A stretch of DNA of 17,194 nt from an uncultured Actinomycetes bacterium (GCA_937888775.1 CALAQT010000587.1:1-17194), one strand, 5' to 3'; shown: positions 8,224-16,394, counted from the stretch's first letter. Program-made: numbers and translations. The notes: generated from the letters alone by a model not told the origin.

Positions 8224-10989
8224 TTAGTACTCGTTGGGATCGTCTGGATTGGTCGCGCCGCCAGTTGGAACCTTTACTCGCTCGTGGCCATCCGTGGGTT
8301 CATTGGATTCGTCTGCGCGGCGCAAGCGCTGGAGGTATGACGCCAGCCGGTGGAGCAAGCGGCCGTCGGATCGCTCGCGCCGCGCTCGCCAGCTGTGCTC
8401 GGCGAGCGTTGCACCGGCGTCCTCGAGAAGGTGCTTTCCGTGTCTGAAGTCCTCGTCGCCGTCGGCGATCACCATCGTGAGCTGGCCCTCGACGGTGGGC
8501 CTCCTCGCCTGTTCGTTGTCGTAGCGCAGGGAGCTCGGGCGGAACAGCCAGGTGCCCACCAGCGCCAGCGGAACCTCTTGTTCCTGCGGGCGGATGGCGC
8601 GGCTCGAGGATCGCGCGGGGCCGGTGAGGATCTCAGTGTCGGCGCTGGTGGCGACCGCGAACGGCCCGCGGAACAAGTCGGCCAGCCTGCGAGCCGGGAT
8701 CGCCCTGACTTCGAAGTCACCCACTCTGAGCCGGCGGCGGGGGCGCGGGCTCCCGCCCTTCTCCATGAGGTCGAAGCGCTCGTACTCCCATTGCAGGGGT
8801 TGCCCATCGATGCGAGCCAGATCATCGGATGCGGGGGATCGGACAGGCTGCGTGAGGGCCAGCAGCCGCTGCGGCGGGGTGATGCGCCCGGAGGCGTAGT
8901 TCAGCAACCACAAGACCAGCAGCGGCAAGCTCAGGCCGAGCAGCGTGAGGCCGACGATGATCGCCCAGCGTTTGGCGACGTTCGGCGCCGGATACAAATC
9001 AAAGCCGACCGGAATCTGGATGGTGCGCGCACCTCGCGTGATTCCGCTCTCGAGTACCACCGGCAGCACCGCATGTGCGCTGCCGGTGACGGACCGCTGG
9101 GATCGGAACGTGATCACGAGCTGCCGGGATTGCCCTGCGGCCACGTGCAGGCAGTTACTCGGGCTATTGGCGGTCGGTTCAGAGCCGTAGGCGATGCTGC
9201 CGCTGGGCCCAGGCAAGCTGATCGAGGGAGCGCGGATCCATACACACCCGGCAGCGTCGGGGCTGGCGCTCACCGTGAGGGTCCCGTGGGTTGTGCCTGT
9301 GCCAGAGATTGAAGGCAGCTGCAGCTCAAGCGGGGCGATGCTGGGATATCCCTCGGCGGCGGGCAGGCGCGTGGGGAGGAGGAACGACCTGGTCACCGGC
9401 GCGATCGGCGCTAGGCCTGGGTTGGCGAAGTGCAGAGTCGTGTCGAGCTGCACCTGGCCGGCTTCGGAGCTGGGCGGCAAGGACAACGTCGCGTGGTAGA
9501 GCTCGTCTGGCGAGTGCCGCATGTGCAGCGCGCTGGTCACGGCCAGGGTGGGGTCGGTGACGCTGGCCGCCAATGACGCGGCGGACGCCAACGGGCCCGT
9601 GGCCACCACCTGGCCCTGGGAATCGGTCAGCTCCAGCGTGATCGGCGTCGGCGCTCCGAGCAGTACCGAGGTCCGACCAGCGAGCTCGGGTTTGAGGTCG
9701 GCGAACAGCTCGACGCTCGAGAGCGGCACGGCCGCCGAGCTGGGGCCGGCCGGGTCGACGAAGTAGTAGGACCAGTCTCCAACCCAGCGCGAACTCGATG
9801 GCGAGAACTGGCCTTCGACTTCCGCCGCGCGACCGGACACCCACGTCTGTCTGATCGTCGTGCCGGCGAGCTCCTGGGTCGCAGGCGCGCCGGGGCTGAG
9901 CTTGATCCGGGAGCCGTCGGGAGCGCGGAGCACGATCACGATCCCGTCGGTCCCGGTTGTCGCCTCGATCAGGAACCCATGCAGGTAGGGCACCGTCACG
10001 AAGCCTGAGGATCCGCGCGTGCAGGGCTGCACCGGGCAGATCGTGCCGGGGCGGGGGGGAGCTACCGGGCCGCCGAGGAGGTTCGCGAACGCGAAGAACA
10101 GCTGAGACGCGTCCTTCACGTCGAGGTACTCGCCAATGGCCGGACTGAGGCGAGAGCCGCAGGTGGTCCCCCCTGCGCTGCCTGTGGTGGCAGCACCGAG
10201 GAAGTCACTGGCGGCTTGGGTCATCTGCACCGAGAGCCCGACCGTGAACTTGACGACCCCATCGCTCTCGATCCCGTCCATCAACCCTTCCGCTCGGCAG
10301 AGAAAGCGGACTCCAGCCTGGACCGCCTCGTTTCCGCCGCCGGGTTGGTCGAGGCGCACGCCGGGCGCGTAACTGAGGGTCTTCGGCAGGCTTGCCGCGG
10401 CTGGGTCCGTCCGATCCTCGATGCTGTACTGGCCATCGGTGAACCAGATGAGTGCCTTGCACGGCTCGCTCCCGCCGGTCCGGGTCATCTCCGCCGCGCG
10501 CTGCGCCAACAAGGCCCGCGCGGTGAGCAGCGCCGATCCGAAGTCGGTGTCCCGCCCGGTGTTCCGAGCCGCGTACGCGCCGGCCTGCGACAACAACGAC
10601 GGGAGGCTGCCCTCGGACAGGGGCTCCCAATTCCAGGAGCCGGTGGCCGGGTTTCCGTCGACACTGGTGGAGAACCCGGTCATGAGCGCCTGAACCGAGA
10701 TGTGGCGTCCGTCGATCGGCGTGGCCGCTAGCCGGGCAAGCCCAGTCAGCGCCGCCCGGATCCCGTCGACGCGCTGGTTCAGCGGGTCGGTGGCGGGGCC
10801 ACCGTAGCCTCCGAGGCTTCCAGATTCGTCCATCAGAACGAGCACGAGCAGTCGGTTCGAGTTCTCCAAGCACCGTGACAGCGTGACGGCGGCTGGAGGA
10901 GTGGTCCCGGGCCCCTCGGCGCGGGCGAATCCCGTGGCTGCGCAGATGACCGCGAGCGCGACAGGCAATGCTAGGAGTGCGCGCTTCAT
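8224..10989 (-). CDS. Secreted, membrane-anchored von Willebrand factor A domain protein
   Basis: The 921-residue product has a signal peptide (residues 1-24, ending in an A-R-A cleavage-type motif). The vWA domain follows with a complete metal-ion adhesion site: DESGS (54-58), Thr148 in GRDTDFG and Asp185 in WFTDG. A long beta-rich region (about 330-665) looks like Ig-like or carbohydrate-binding-type sandwiches, with eight cysteines in the mature exported part. One membrane helix lies at about 673-697, and the last 220 residues should be cytoplasmic and highly charged. The organisation resembles vWA membrane proteins that bind ligand outside and signal or anchor inside. Its ATG overlaps the preceding gene's TGA in an ATGA arrangement, and the tubulin-like gene follows after 24 nt, so the two are surely co-expressed. 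It ends in D-D-P-N-E-Y, echoing the tail of the first gene in the operon. The ligand is unknown. Confidence 0.9.
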   Translation of the reverse strand: MKRALLALPVALAVICAATGFARAEGPGTTPPAAVTLSRCLENSNRLLVLVLMDESGSLGGYGGPATDPLNQRVDGIRAALTGLARLAATPIDGRHISVQALMTGFSTSVDGNPATGSWNWEPLSEGSLPSLLSQAGAYAARNTGRDTDFGSALLTARALLAQRAAEMTRTGGSEPCKALIWFTDGQYSIEDRTDPAAASLPKTLSYAPGVRLDQPGGGNEAVQAGVRFLCRAEGLMDGIESDGVVKFTVGLSVQMTQAASDFLGAATTGSAGGTTCGSRLSPAIGEYLDVKDASQLFFAFANLLGGPVAPPRPGTICPVQPCTRGSSGFVTVPYLHGFLIEATTGTDGIVIVLRAPDGSRIKLSPGAPATQELAGTTIRQTWVSGRAAEVEGQFSPSSSRWVGDWSYYFVDPAGPSSAAVPLSSVELFADLKPELAGRTSVLLGAPTPITLELTDSQGQVVATGPLASAASLAASVTDPTLAVTSALHMRHSPDELYHATLSLPPSSEAGQVQLDTTLHFANPGLAPIAPVTRSFLLPTRLPAAEGYPSIAPLELQLPSISGTGTTHGTLTVSASPDAAGCVWIRAPSISLPGPSGSIAYGSEPTANSPSNCLHVAAGQSRQLVITFRSQRSVTGSAHAVLPVVLESGITRGARTIQIPVGFDLYPAPNVAKRWAIIVGLTLLGLSLPLLVLWLLNYASGRITPPQRLLALTQPVRSPASDDLARIDGQPLQWEYERFDLMEKGGSPRPRRRLRVGDFEVRAIPARRLADLFRGPFAVATSADTEILTGPARSSSRAIRPQEQEVPLALVGTWLFRPSSLRYDNEQARRPTVEGQLTMVIADGDEDFRHGKHLLEDAGATLAEHSWRARRERSDGRLLHRLASYLQRLRRADESNEPTDGHERVKVPTGGATNPDDPNEY

Positions 10990-11405
10990 CCGTAGTGGCG
11001 AGCGATCAGGTATGCGTGAATGGCAGCGACCAGGAATCCGAATCCAAGCAGTACGGCGGCGGCGAGGTCATCCGATGTGGAAGTCGGGACCCCTGCAAGA
11101 GCAAAGCGTCGCACAGAAAAGCGCCGGAACAGTGCAACGAGCGTCGCCGCCACAGCGGAGGCCAGCACATACCCCGCTGCGTTGACGCCGACGCCAGCAC
11201 CAAGAGCGAAGCTCGCCGCGCTCAGGACGAGTGCAATCGCGGCGAGGACCAGCATCCAACGCGGCGATCCGGGATCCTCGCGCGCTGGCCGGACGACGGC
11301 AACCTCCCCGCTCTCATCGTCAGCCCATGGATCGGTCAGTGTCAAGGATCGGTCATTGTCAATAGTCAAAGGGATCGGGCTCAGATCCTGGCATCGGAGG
11401 CACAT
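10986..11405 (-). CDS. Small polytopic membrane protein, three predicted helices
   Basis: In the longest form the product has 139 residues. Three hydrophobic segments lie at about 50-70, 75-95 and 113-135, after an acidic N-terminal stretch (LTDPWADDESGE). No named family was recognised. The stop overlaps the vWA start by four bases (ATGA), which predicts translational coupling. The start is uncertain. ATG 11405 would overlap the upstream gene by 47 bases and gives an odd N-terminus with two cysteines. TTG at 11369 (overlap of 11 bases) or TTG at 11345 (13 bases beyond the upstream stop) are reasonable alternatives and give 127 or 119 residues. None has a strong Shine-Dalgarno sequence. Its position suggests a membrane partner of the vWA protein. 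Confidence 0.72.
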   Translation of the reverse strand: MCLRCQDLSPIPLTIDNDRSLTLTDPWADDESGEVAVVRPAREDPGSPRWMLVLAAIALVLSAASFALGAGVGVNAAGYVLASAVAATLVALFRRFSVRRFALAGVPTSTSDDLAAAVLLGFGFLVAAIHAYLIARHYG

Positions 11406-11976
11406 CCGGCTCGGTCGGCTGGAGCTGTCGCCTCGACCTGAGACGCGAGAAGGCCGGCTCCGGGAAGCGACCGAACAGACCGACGATGCTGACGATCATC
11501 AGCAGGAACGAAGCGGCCGCAAGGACCGGGATACCCCATCCGAGCGAAACGGGGTGGCTGGCAATCAAATCCTTGTGGGCACCTCGCGCGATCAGGAAGG
11601 CGAGCAGGCTGCCGGCGTGGGAGAGCACCGCCTCGAGGATCGCGAGGACGATCGCACAGACTAGGCTCAACCCTCCGAGAAGCAGGCAGATCACCTGCCA
11701 GGTTCGCCGCGGTAAGAACGCGTGAAGGATCTGAATGGCGAGCGCGATGAACGCCAGCACGACCAGCGGGAGCCCGATCCCGGCCCAGCCGCTGAAGGAG
11801 ATCACGGGCGTGCGCGCCCATGGTCCGAGCGCGCCGACGCACATCCCGATTGCGCAGATCGCGCCGGCTACCGAAATGGCCACCGCCCGAGTGTTGGAGA
11901 GCGCGCCGCTCGCGCGCTCAGGGTTTGTCTGCCCCAAGCCAGTCGCCTCCGTCCGCACTGTTGCCGGCCGCACCAA
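11359..11976 (-). CDS. Four-helix membrane protein, first gene of the operon
   Basis: The 205-residue product has hydrophobic segments at about 31-51, 66-87, 93-117 and 145-168. After the first helix comes GALGPWAR followed by a Ser/Gly segment and G-x-G, a pattern shared by many small four-helix membrane proteins of high-GC Gram-positive bacteria, none of which I can assign a function. The C-terminal 35 residues are hydrophilic, Pro-rich and acidic, ending in D-P-F-D-Y. Translation probably begins at TTG 11976 or the next codon, GTG 11973: GAGG lies seven bases before the TTG. The gene overlaps or nearly abuts the next one and heads the five-gene transcription unit. It likely forms part of the membrane base of the complex. 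Confidence 0.78.
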   Translation of the reverse strand: MVRPATVRTEATGLGQTNPERASGALSNTRAVAISVAGAICAIGMCVGALGPWARTPVISFSGWAGIGLPLVVLAFIALAIQILHAFLPRRTWQVICLLLGGLSLVCAIVLAILEAVLSHAGSLLAFLIARGAHKDLIASHPVSLGWGIPVLAAASFLLMIVSIVGLFGRFPEPAFSRLRSRRQLQPTEPDVPPMPGSEPDPFDY

Positions 11977-11990
11977 TTTCCAGCCTCACT

Positions 11991-11996
11991 TGTATA
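11991..11996 (-). promoter_or_regulatory. Possible -10 element of the five-gene operon
   Basis: On the minus strand, TATACA sits 14 bases before the TTG start at 11976, with GAGG between them. It is the only AT-rich hexamer close to the start of the first gene. The corresponding -35 region (around GGACCA, 16-17 bases further upstream) fits poorly. If used, transcription would start only a few bases before the Shine-Dalgarno sequence, giving a very short leader. This is a weak call. Confidence 0.25.
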
Positions 11997-12973
11997 GCAA
12001 CGATCCGCGGCGCTGGTCCCGGGCCGGAGAATCCCGATGCGCGATGTCGGCCAGGCCCGGTCCCGCGAGCGTCGCCGTCCAGTTGAGGGGAGCGCTTAGC
12101 CTAGCTCCCAGTCCGTGCCGAGGTCCGTCGACGAGCAAGCAAGACCGGGTCAAATGCTTTGAGCAATCCCCGGCGATTCGGCTAAATCGAGGCACAGGCG
12201 GGCGACGTAAGTTCTGCTACGAACCGGCGCGAGGAAACCGACGCCGCTATTCGCTTCCGCCTGTGCAACGGCTGCGTCGACCGCGGCTCGCGCGATGCCG
12301 GACTCGGATTGCTTGTCGCCGGGCTGGATGATCCGATCCTCCGCTGCGTTCTCCGCAGCCGGCGGGGCCCCGTCTCGGCTCAGGCAAGCAAACGCCCGGG
12401 ATCCGCGGCTCAGGTGCGCCCCGACTGGCCACGCCGGCGGCGCCGTTACGCGCGCAAGGGGGAATGACGCTCGGGGCAGCGGTCGAGCCTGGGCGATCCG
12501 CTGGCCAGCGAAGATGGGGTGCGCCAGAGCGCTGGCTGGTGGTCGTCATCGTGCGCACGATATGCGTCATCTTGTTCTGTAACGGTCCGGGGGCCAGGAA
12601 CCTACCGGGGCCGCCGTCGTCGCGTACGGCCGGACGGGATTCCCCGGCGAGTTCGCGTCCCGCCAGCACGGAGCACCGCGATGCTGACGCCTCCGGAGCG
12701 CGCGGGACGCAGAACCACGCTTCGAGGAACCGCGTGTCTCAGCTGCGCGCGTTCAGATCCCGCTCGCGAAGTCCCGGCCGCGCTCGTGGACGTACGGGTT
12801 AGCGACCCGTGCGGGCGCGATCCCGACGACTCCCATGATCTACATCTTGAGCTCCCTGCTCTTGGCGGTGGCTGCGAGCGTATCGGGCTCCGCCTGGAGT
12901 GCTGCCATTGCACAATTACCCGGGGCTCGCGGCTACTGTGCAGGGCGCAGGTGCCTGGTTGGTTACGCTGATG

Positions 12974-12990
12974 CGCACCGCGTGGGTGCG
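12974..12990 (+). promoter_or_regulatory. Inverted repeat in the leader of the NTPase gene
   Basis: CGCACC and GGTGCG form a perfect six-base inverted repeat around a five-base centre, ending 20 bases before the GTG start at 13011. It could be an operator half-site pair or a small leader hairpin. Short repeats of this size are common in GC-rich DNA, so its function is uncertain. Confidence 0.2.
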
Positions 12991-13002
12991 ATGATTATCG
13001 CT

Positions 13003-13007
13003 GGAGG
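13003..13007 (+). promoter_or_regulatory. Ribosome binding site supporting the GTG start at 13011
   Basis: GGAGG is followed by three bases and then GTG. The spacing is shorter than ideal, but the motif is strong and no other in-frame start upstream was found. The product then begins with a natural NTPase N-terminus (VPFVGEGHREL), which supports this choice. Confidence 0.5.
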
Positions 13008-13010
13008 CTC

Positions 13011-16000
13011 GTGTCGGTCCCGTTTGTTGGTGAGGGTCATCGGGAGCTGGTCGACGATCTCGTCGCTGAGTTCGAAGCCGTCTGCTCGCGACAGGTCCCG
13101 TCGTGGTTGTCCTTGGAGGCGAATACGGGGTGGGGTAAGACGCGAGTCGTGCAGGAGTTCTACGCACGCCTTGCGGCGCTGCAGCCAGAGCCGCGCTACT
13201 GGCCGCCGTCGATCCTGACGCCGGCCGAGGAGAGCGTCAACGTTCAGCGCAAGAGGGTGCACCCTGCGCTGGCGAAAGCCTCCGACGACGCGCTGCCCTC
13301 GTGGTTCTGGTGGGGGATCTCGTGCTCGTTGCGCGACGGCACACCGCTCAACGCGCTCGTCCATGACCTGGAGCGATTCGACGAGCGGCGTGACGCGATC
13401 GAGCGGCGGTTTCGCGAGCTCAGCTCCGGCAGCACGAGATTGAAGGATGCGTTCCAGAGGCGCAAGAGCGAGGTCTCGGAAGCCGCCATCGGCGACGCGG
13501 TTGGTGCGGCGGCGTCGCTCGCAAGCGTCGCGGTTCCGGGGATAGGTCTGCTGGTGCTCCTTGGCAAATGGGGGATTGGGCACGCGAGGGCTGAACGTCA
13601 ACGTCGAGTCGACGACGACGCGAGAACCAAAGGCGAGCCGAGGTCTGATCTCGTCGGGGACGTGGCACCGCAGTTAGAGCGCTTCGCTTCGTTCGGAATT
13701 CCGCTGCTGATCGTGATCGAGGATATCCACGAGGCCGACGAGGCCCTGATCGAGCTCGTCGCGCGAGTGCTCGCCGCCAAGTCCGCTCCGGTCTTCGTGC
13801 TGACGACCTCGTGGCGCGGCATGATCGATCAGCCGCATCGTGCCGCGCACAGGCTGCTAGAGCGGGTCGAGGAGGACCATCGACGTCGGGTTCTGTGCGA
13901 GACAGAGGTCGCCGACCTCTCGCGCGAAGATCTCGGCAAGATCGTCGACGCGGTACTCCCCGCAGTCGACGCGACGAGTCGGGATCGCCTAGCAGAACGC
14001 TTTCCGAACCCCTACTCGCTCCAGCTCGCGTGTCAGACTCGCGTCGTTCGGCGTAGCGCAGCGACGGGCTCTATCCCGGCGGACGTAGTAGCCAACCTCC
14101 CGCACGAGGTAGATGACCTGTTTAGACAGCTGTGGGGAGAGCTTCCCGAACCGCTCCGGCGGGCGCTCTCGGTCGCAAGCCAGCTAACGCCAGGCTCAGT
14201 CAGCAGCCAGATCGGATTCGGTGACCTGCGGTGGGATCCGGAGCTGATGAGCATGGCAGTTGAGCGAGTGAAGTGGCTCGCTGAAGATCTTCCGGAGCTG
14301 GCGGACTACATGCGCGACGCACGTGATGCCTACGCTTGGGTGCGCACAGTCGACGAGTGGCTGCAACGGTTCCACGACCCCGTCCAACATGAGATCGCCG
14401 CAAACGCCCTCCGGGACGAGTACCGGCCGGAAGAACAGCTCGAGCTACGCAGGGCGGCCGGAGAGGTCGCCAGCGCGCTGACCATCGACGACCAACAGAC
14501 GACCGGTGAGCGTGCGATCAACAGAGACCGGTTGCTAGTCGCGCTCGCCTCAGAGGGTCTCGTCGCATGGAACGAACACGCAGCGCAGGCAGCCAGCAGG
14601 GTCTGCGGTCAGTGCTTGATGCTGGGAGGGTCGACAGAGCTCCACCTCGCCATCGAGATCTGTCAACGTGCTCTACGCGATTCTACCTGCGGAATCGACG
14701 AAACCTCCGCGTTGCGAGCGTTAGAGGCCGCTTGTCTCGCAGGAGTCGGACGTACGTCGGACGCCATCGACAATTTCCAACTCCTGCTTGATGACCAGAT
14801 GCGCGTCTTGGGCACCGACGCGCCGGGCACGCTGGTCACACGAAACAACATCGCTGGATGGTTGGGAGAGACGGGCCGCGTAGCGGAGGCGATCGATCAA
14901 TTCCAGCGGCTGCTCGACGATCAAACGCGAATCCTGGGCGCTGACGCGCCGACCACACTGATCACACGCAGCAATCTGACACGCTATCTCGGAGAGTCCG
15001 GCAGGGTCACGGAGGCGATCGAGCAGTACAGGAAGTTGCTCAACGACCTAACACGGGTGCTGGGCCCCGACGCACGGGACACGCTCACAGTACGCAGCGG
15101 GCTCGCCCACTTTGTTGGCGAACGCGGAGACGTCAACGAGGCGATCGAGCTTAATCTACTTCTGCGCGACGACCAGGCGCGCGTCTTGGGCACCGACGCG
15201 CCCGATACGCTCACGACGCGGGACAACCTGGCGTCTTTACTCCGCGAAGCGGGACGCGTGCAGGACGCTATCGAGCAATTCCAGTCGCTGCTCGACGACG
15301 AAAACCGAGTACTGGGACCCGACGCCCCAGCCACCCTGGCCACCAGAAGCAACCTGGCTGACCTCATCGGTCAGATGGGTGATGTGGGCACCGCTCTGGA
15401 CCAGCTCCACCGACTCCTCGAGGACCAGGCCCGAGTTCTGGGCCACGATTCTCCAGCAACCCTAACTACCCGAGGTCACATCGCAGGGTGGACGGGTCAG
15501 GCCGGTCGGATCGAGGAAGCGATTGAACAGATGCGCCAGCTGCTGGCGGACGAGCGTCGTGTGTGTGGGTCCGATGCACGATCGACGCTGACCACGTGGA
15601 GTAATCTCGCCTTCTGGCTCTCTCAAAAGGGGCAACTGAACGAAGCCAGCAGGGAGCTCCAGCAGGTGCTTCGAGCGCAGTCTGCCGCATTCGGGCCCGA
15701 CGATCCGGACGTCCTCGCCAATCGAACCAACCTGGCGGAGTGGCTCGCCAAGAGCGGGCAGGTGACCGAAGCACTCGCTGAGTTTCACCGCCTCGTAGAT
15801 GCATGCACCCGCGTCCTCGGTCCCAACGCGCCGAAGACACTGTTCGCGCGCAGCAACCTCGCCTCCTGCGTCGCTATGAACGGTGATGTTAAGGAGGCGA
15901 TCGCGCAGTTTGAAAAGCTGCTTGACGACCATCGTCGCGTACTGAGCCAGGATGATCGCGCGGCGCTACTCCCCCGCACGAACCTCGCGTATTATCTAGT

Positions 16001-16394
16001 GAGGGACGGGAGAGTGAACGAAGGTATCCAGGAATACCACAATCTACTTGATGCACAGGCCCGGGTGTTCGGCCTGGACGCGCCGGAAGCGCTACAGACA
16101 CGAGACGTCCTCGCACACACCCTCGCAGACGACGGTCGTATGGCCGAAGCCGCTGAGCAACTGGTCGAGCTCATCGAGGCTCAGACCCGGGTTGAGGGCT
16201 CCGATGCGCCAATGGTCTTTGCCACGCGGTACAAGCTCGCGGGCGTCATCGCGAGAAGCGGGCGTATCACACAGGCAGTCGAGCAGCTACGACGGTTGTC
16301 GGAGGACGTGACGAGGGCTCTCGGCGCGGAAGCATCGCTCGCGAAGGCCACGCGGGATGCACTCGCCGCCTTGCTCGCGAACGATGCTTCGTGA
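13011..16394 (+). CDS. STAND-like P-loop NTPase with C-terminal TPR array
   Basis: The 1127-residue product opens with VPFVGEGHREL, the usual lead-in of AAA_16/NACHT-type ATPases. Walker A is ANTGWGKT (37-44), Walker B is LLIVIEDIH (232-240, acidic pair E237-D238) and a sensor-1-like VLTTSWR follows at 263-269. Between Walker A and B lies a hydrophobic Gly/Ala/Val stretch (about 160-188) that could insert into a membrane or be a buried hairpin. Residues about 355-580 are helical, with a winged-helix-like position. From 585 to the end there are twelve full 42-residue TPR units plus a partial one, of the kinesin-light-chain type. STAND proteins switch on when the repeat domain binds a ligand, then oligomerise. 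No N-terminal effector domain is present, so any output would need a partner. It is divergent from the protease/tubulin operon and might sense for it; that link rests on position alone. Confidence 0.88.
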   Translation: MSVPFVGEGHRELVDDLVAEFEAVCSRQVPSWLSLEANTGWGKTRVVQEFYARLAALQPEPRYWPPSILTPAEESVNVQRKRVHPALAKASDDALPSWFWWGISCSLRDGTPLNALVHDLERFDERRDAIERRFRELSSGSTRLKDAFQRRKSEVSEAAIGDAVGAAASLASVAVPGIGLLVLLGKWGIGHARAERQRRVDDDARTKGEPRSDLVGDVAPQLERFASFGIPLLIVIEDIHEADEALIELVARVLAAKSAPVFVLTTSWRGMIDQPHRAAHRLLERVEEDHRRRVLCETEVADLSREDLGKIVDAVLPAVDATSRDRLAERFPNPYSLQLACQTRVVRRSAATGSIPADVVANLPHEVDDLFRQLWGELPEPLRRALSVASQLTPGSVSSQIGFGDLRWDPELMSMAVERVKWLAEDLPELADYMRDARDAYAWVRTVDEWLQRFHDPVQHEIAANALRDEYRPEEQLELRRAAGEVASALTIDDQQTTGERAINRDRLLVALASEGLVAWNEHAAQAASRVCGQCLMLGGSTELHLAIEICQRALRDSTCGIDETSALRALEAACLAGVGRTSDAIDNFQLLLDDQMRVLGTDAPGTLVTRNNIAGWLGETGRVAEAIDQFQRLLDDQTRILGADAPTTLITRSNLTRYLGESGRVTEAIEQYRKLLNDLTRVLGPDARDTLTVRSGLAHFVGERGDVNEAIELNLLLRDDQARVLGTDAPDTLTTRDNLASLLREAGRVQDAIEQFQSLLDDENRVLGPDAPATLATRSNLADLIGQMGDVGTALDQLHRLLEDQARVLGHDSPATLTTRGHIAGWTGQAGRIEEAIEQMRQLLADERRVCGSDARSTLTTWSNLAFWLSQKGQLNEASRELQQVLRAQSAAFGPDDPDVLANRTNLAEWLAKSGQVTEALAEFHRLVDACTRVLGPNAPKTLFARSNLASCVAMNGDVKEAIAQFEKLLDDHRRVLSQDDRAALLPRTNLAYYLVRDGRVNEGIQEYHNLLDAQARVFGLDAPEALQTRDVLAHTLADDGRMAEAAEQLVELIEAQTRVEGSDAPMVFATRYKLAGVIARSGRITQAVEQLRRLSEDVTRALGAEASLAKATRDALAALLANDAS
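14763..16391 (+). repeat. Array of 126-bp units encoding 42-residue TPRs
   Basis: Each unit encodes a motif close to 'A-I-x-Q-F-x-x-L-L-D-D-Q-x-R-V-L-G-x-D-A-P' followed by 'T-L-x-T-R-x-N-L-A-x-x-L-x-x-x-G-R-V-x-E'. There are twelve full units in perfect 42-residue register with no insertions, then a final unit of 39 residues that ends the protein. The units differ at many positions, especially in the second helix, so this is an old, diversified array and not a recent expansion. Confidence 0.9.

Larger units (their letters stand above)
11977..13010. other. Long divergent intergenic region without a convincing gene
   Basis: About 1.03 kb separates the minus-strand operon from the plus-strand NTPase gene. 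Several open frames cross it on both strands, but their products are low-complexity Arg/Pro/Ser strings typical of non-coding high-GC DNA. One plus-strand frame (12186-12467, lacking ATG or GTG) gives a somewhat protein-like segment around AIRFRLCNGC and LGLLVAGLDDPILRCVL and could be a gene relic. No tRNA, terminator, tandem repeat or recognisable RNA was found. Promoters for both flanking units should lie at its two ends. Confidence 0.5.

Noticed and set aside
11986..12195. Minus-strand ORF of 69 residues just upstream of the operon
   Set aside because: No ribosome site or recognisable domain; it ends over the probable promoter of the first gene.
12186..12467. Plus-strand protein-like frame in the long intergenic region
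   Set aside because: It has no ATG, GTG or ribosome site at its front, and only about 45 residues look natural. I mention it as a possible relic but do not call a gene.
12835..13218. Plus-strand ORF beginning with a signal-peptide-like stretch (MIYILSSLLLAVAAS)
   Set aside because: It has no Shine-Dalgarno sequence, overlaps the NTPase gene by about 200 bases in another frame, and turns into Arg/Ser-rich sequence typical of a shadow frame.
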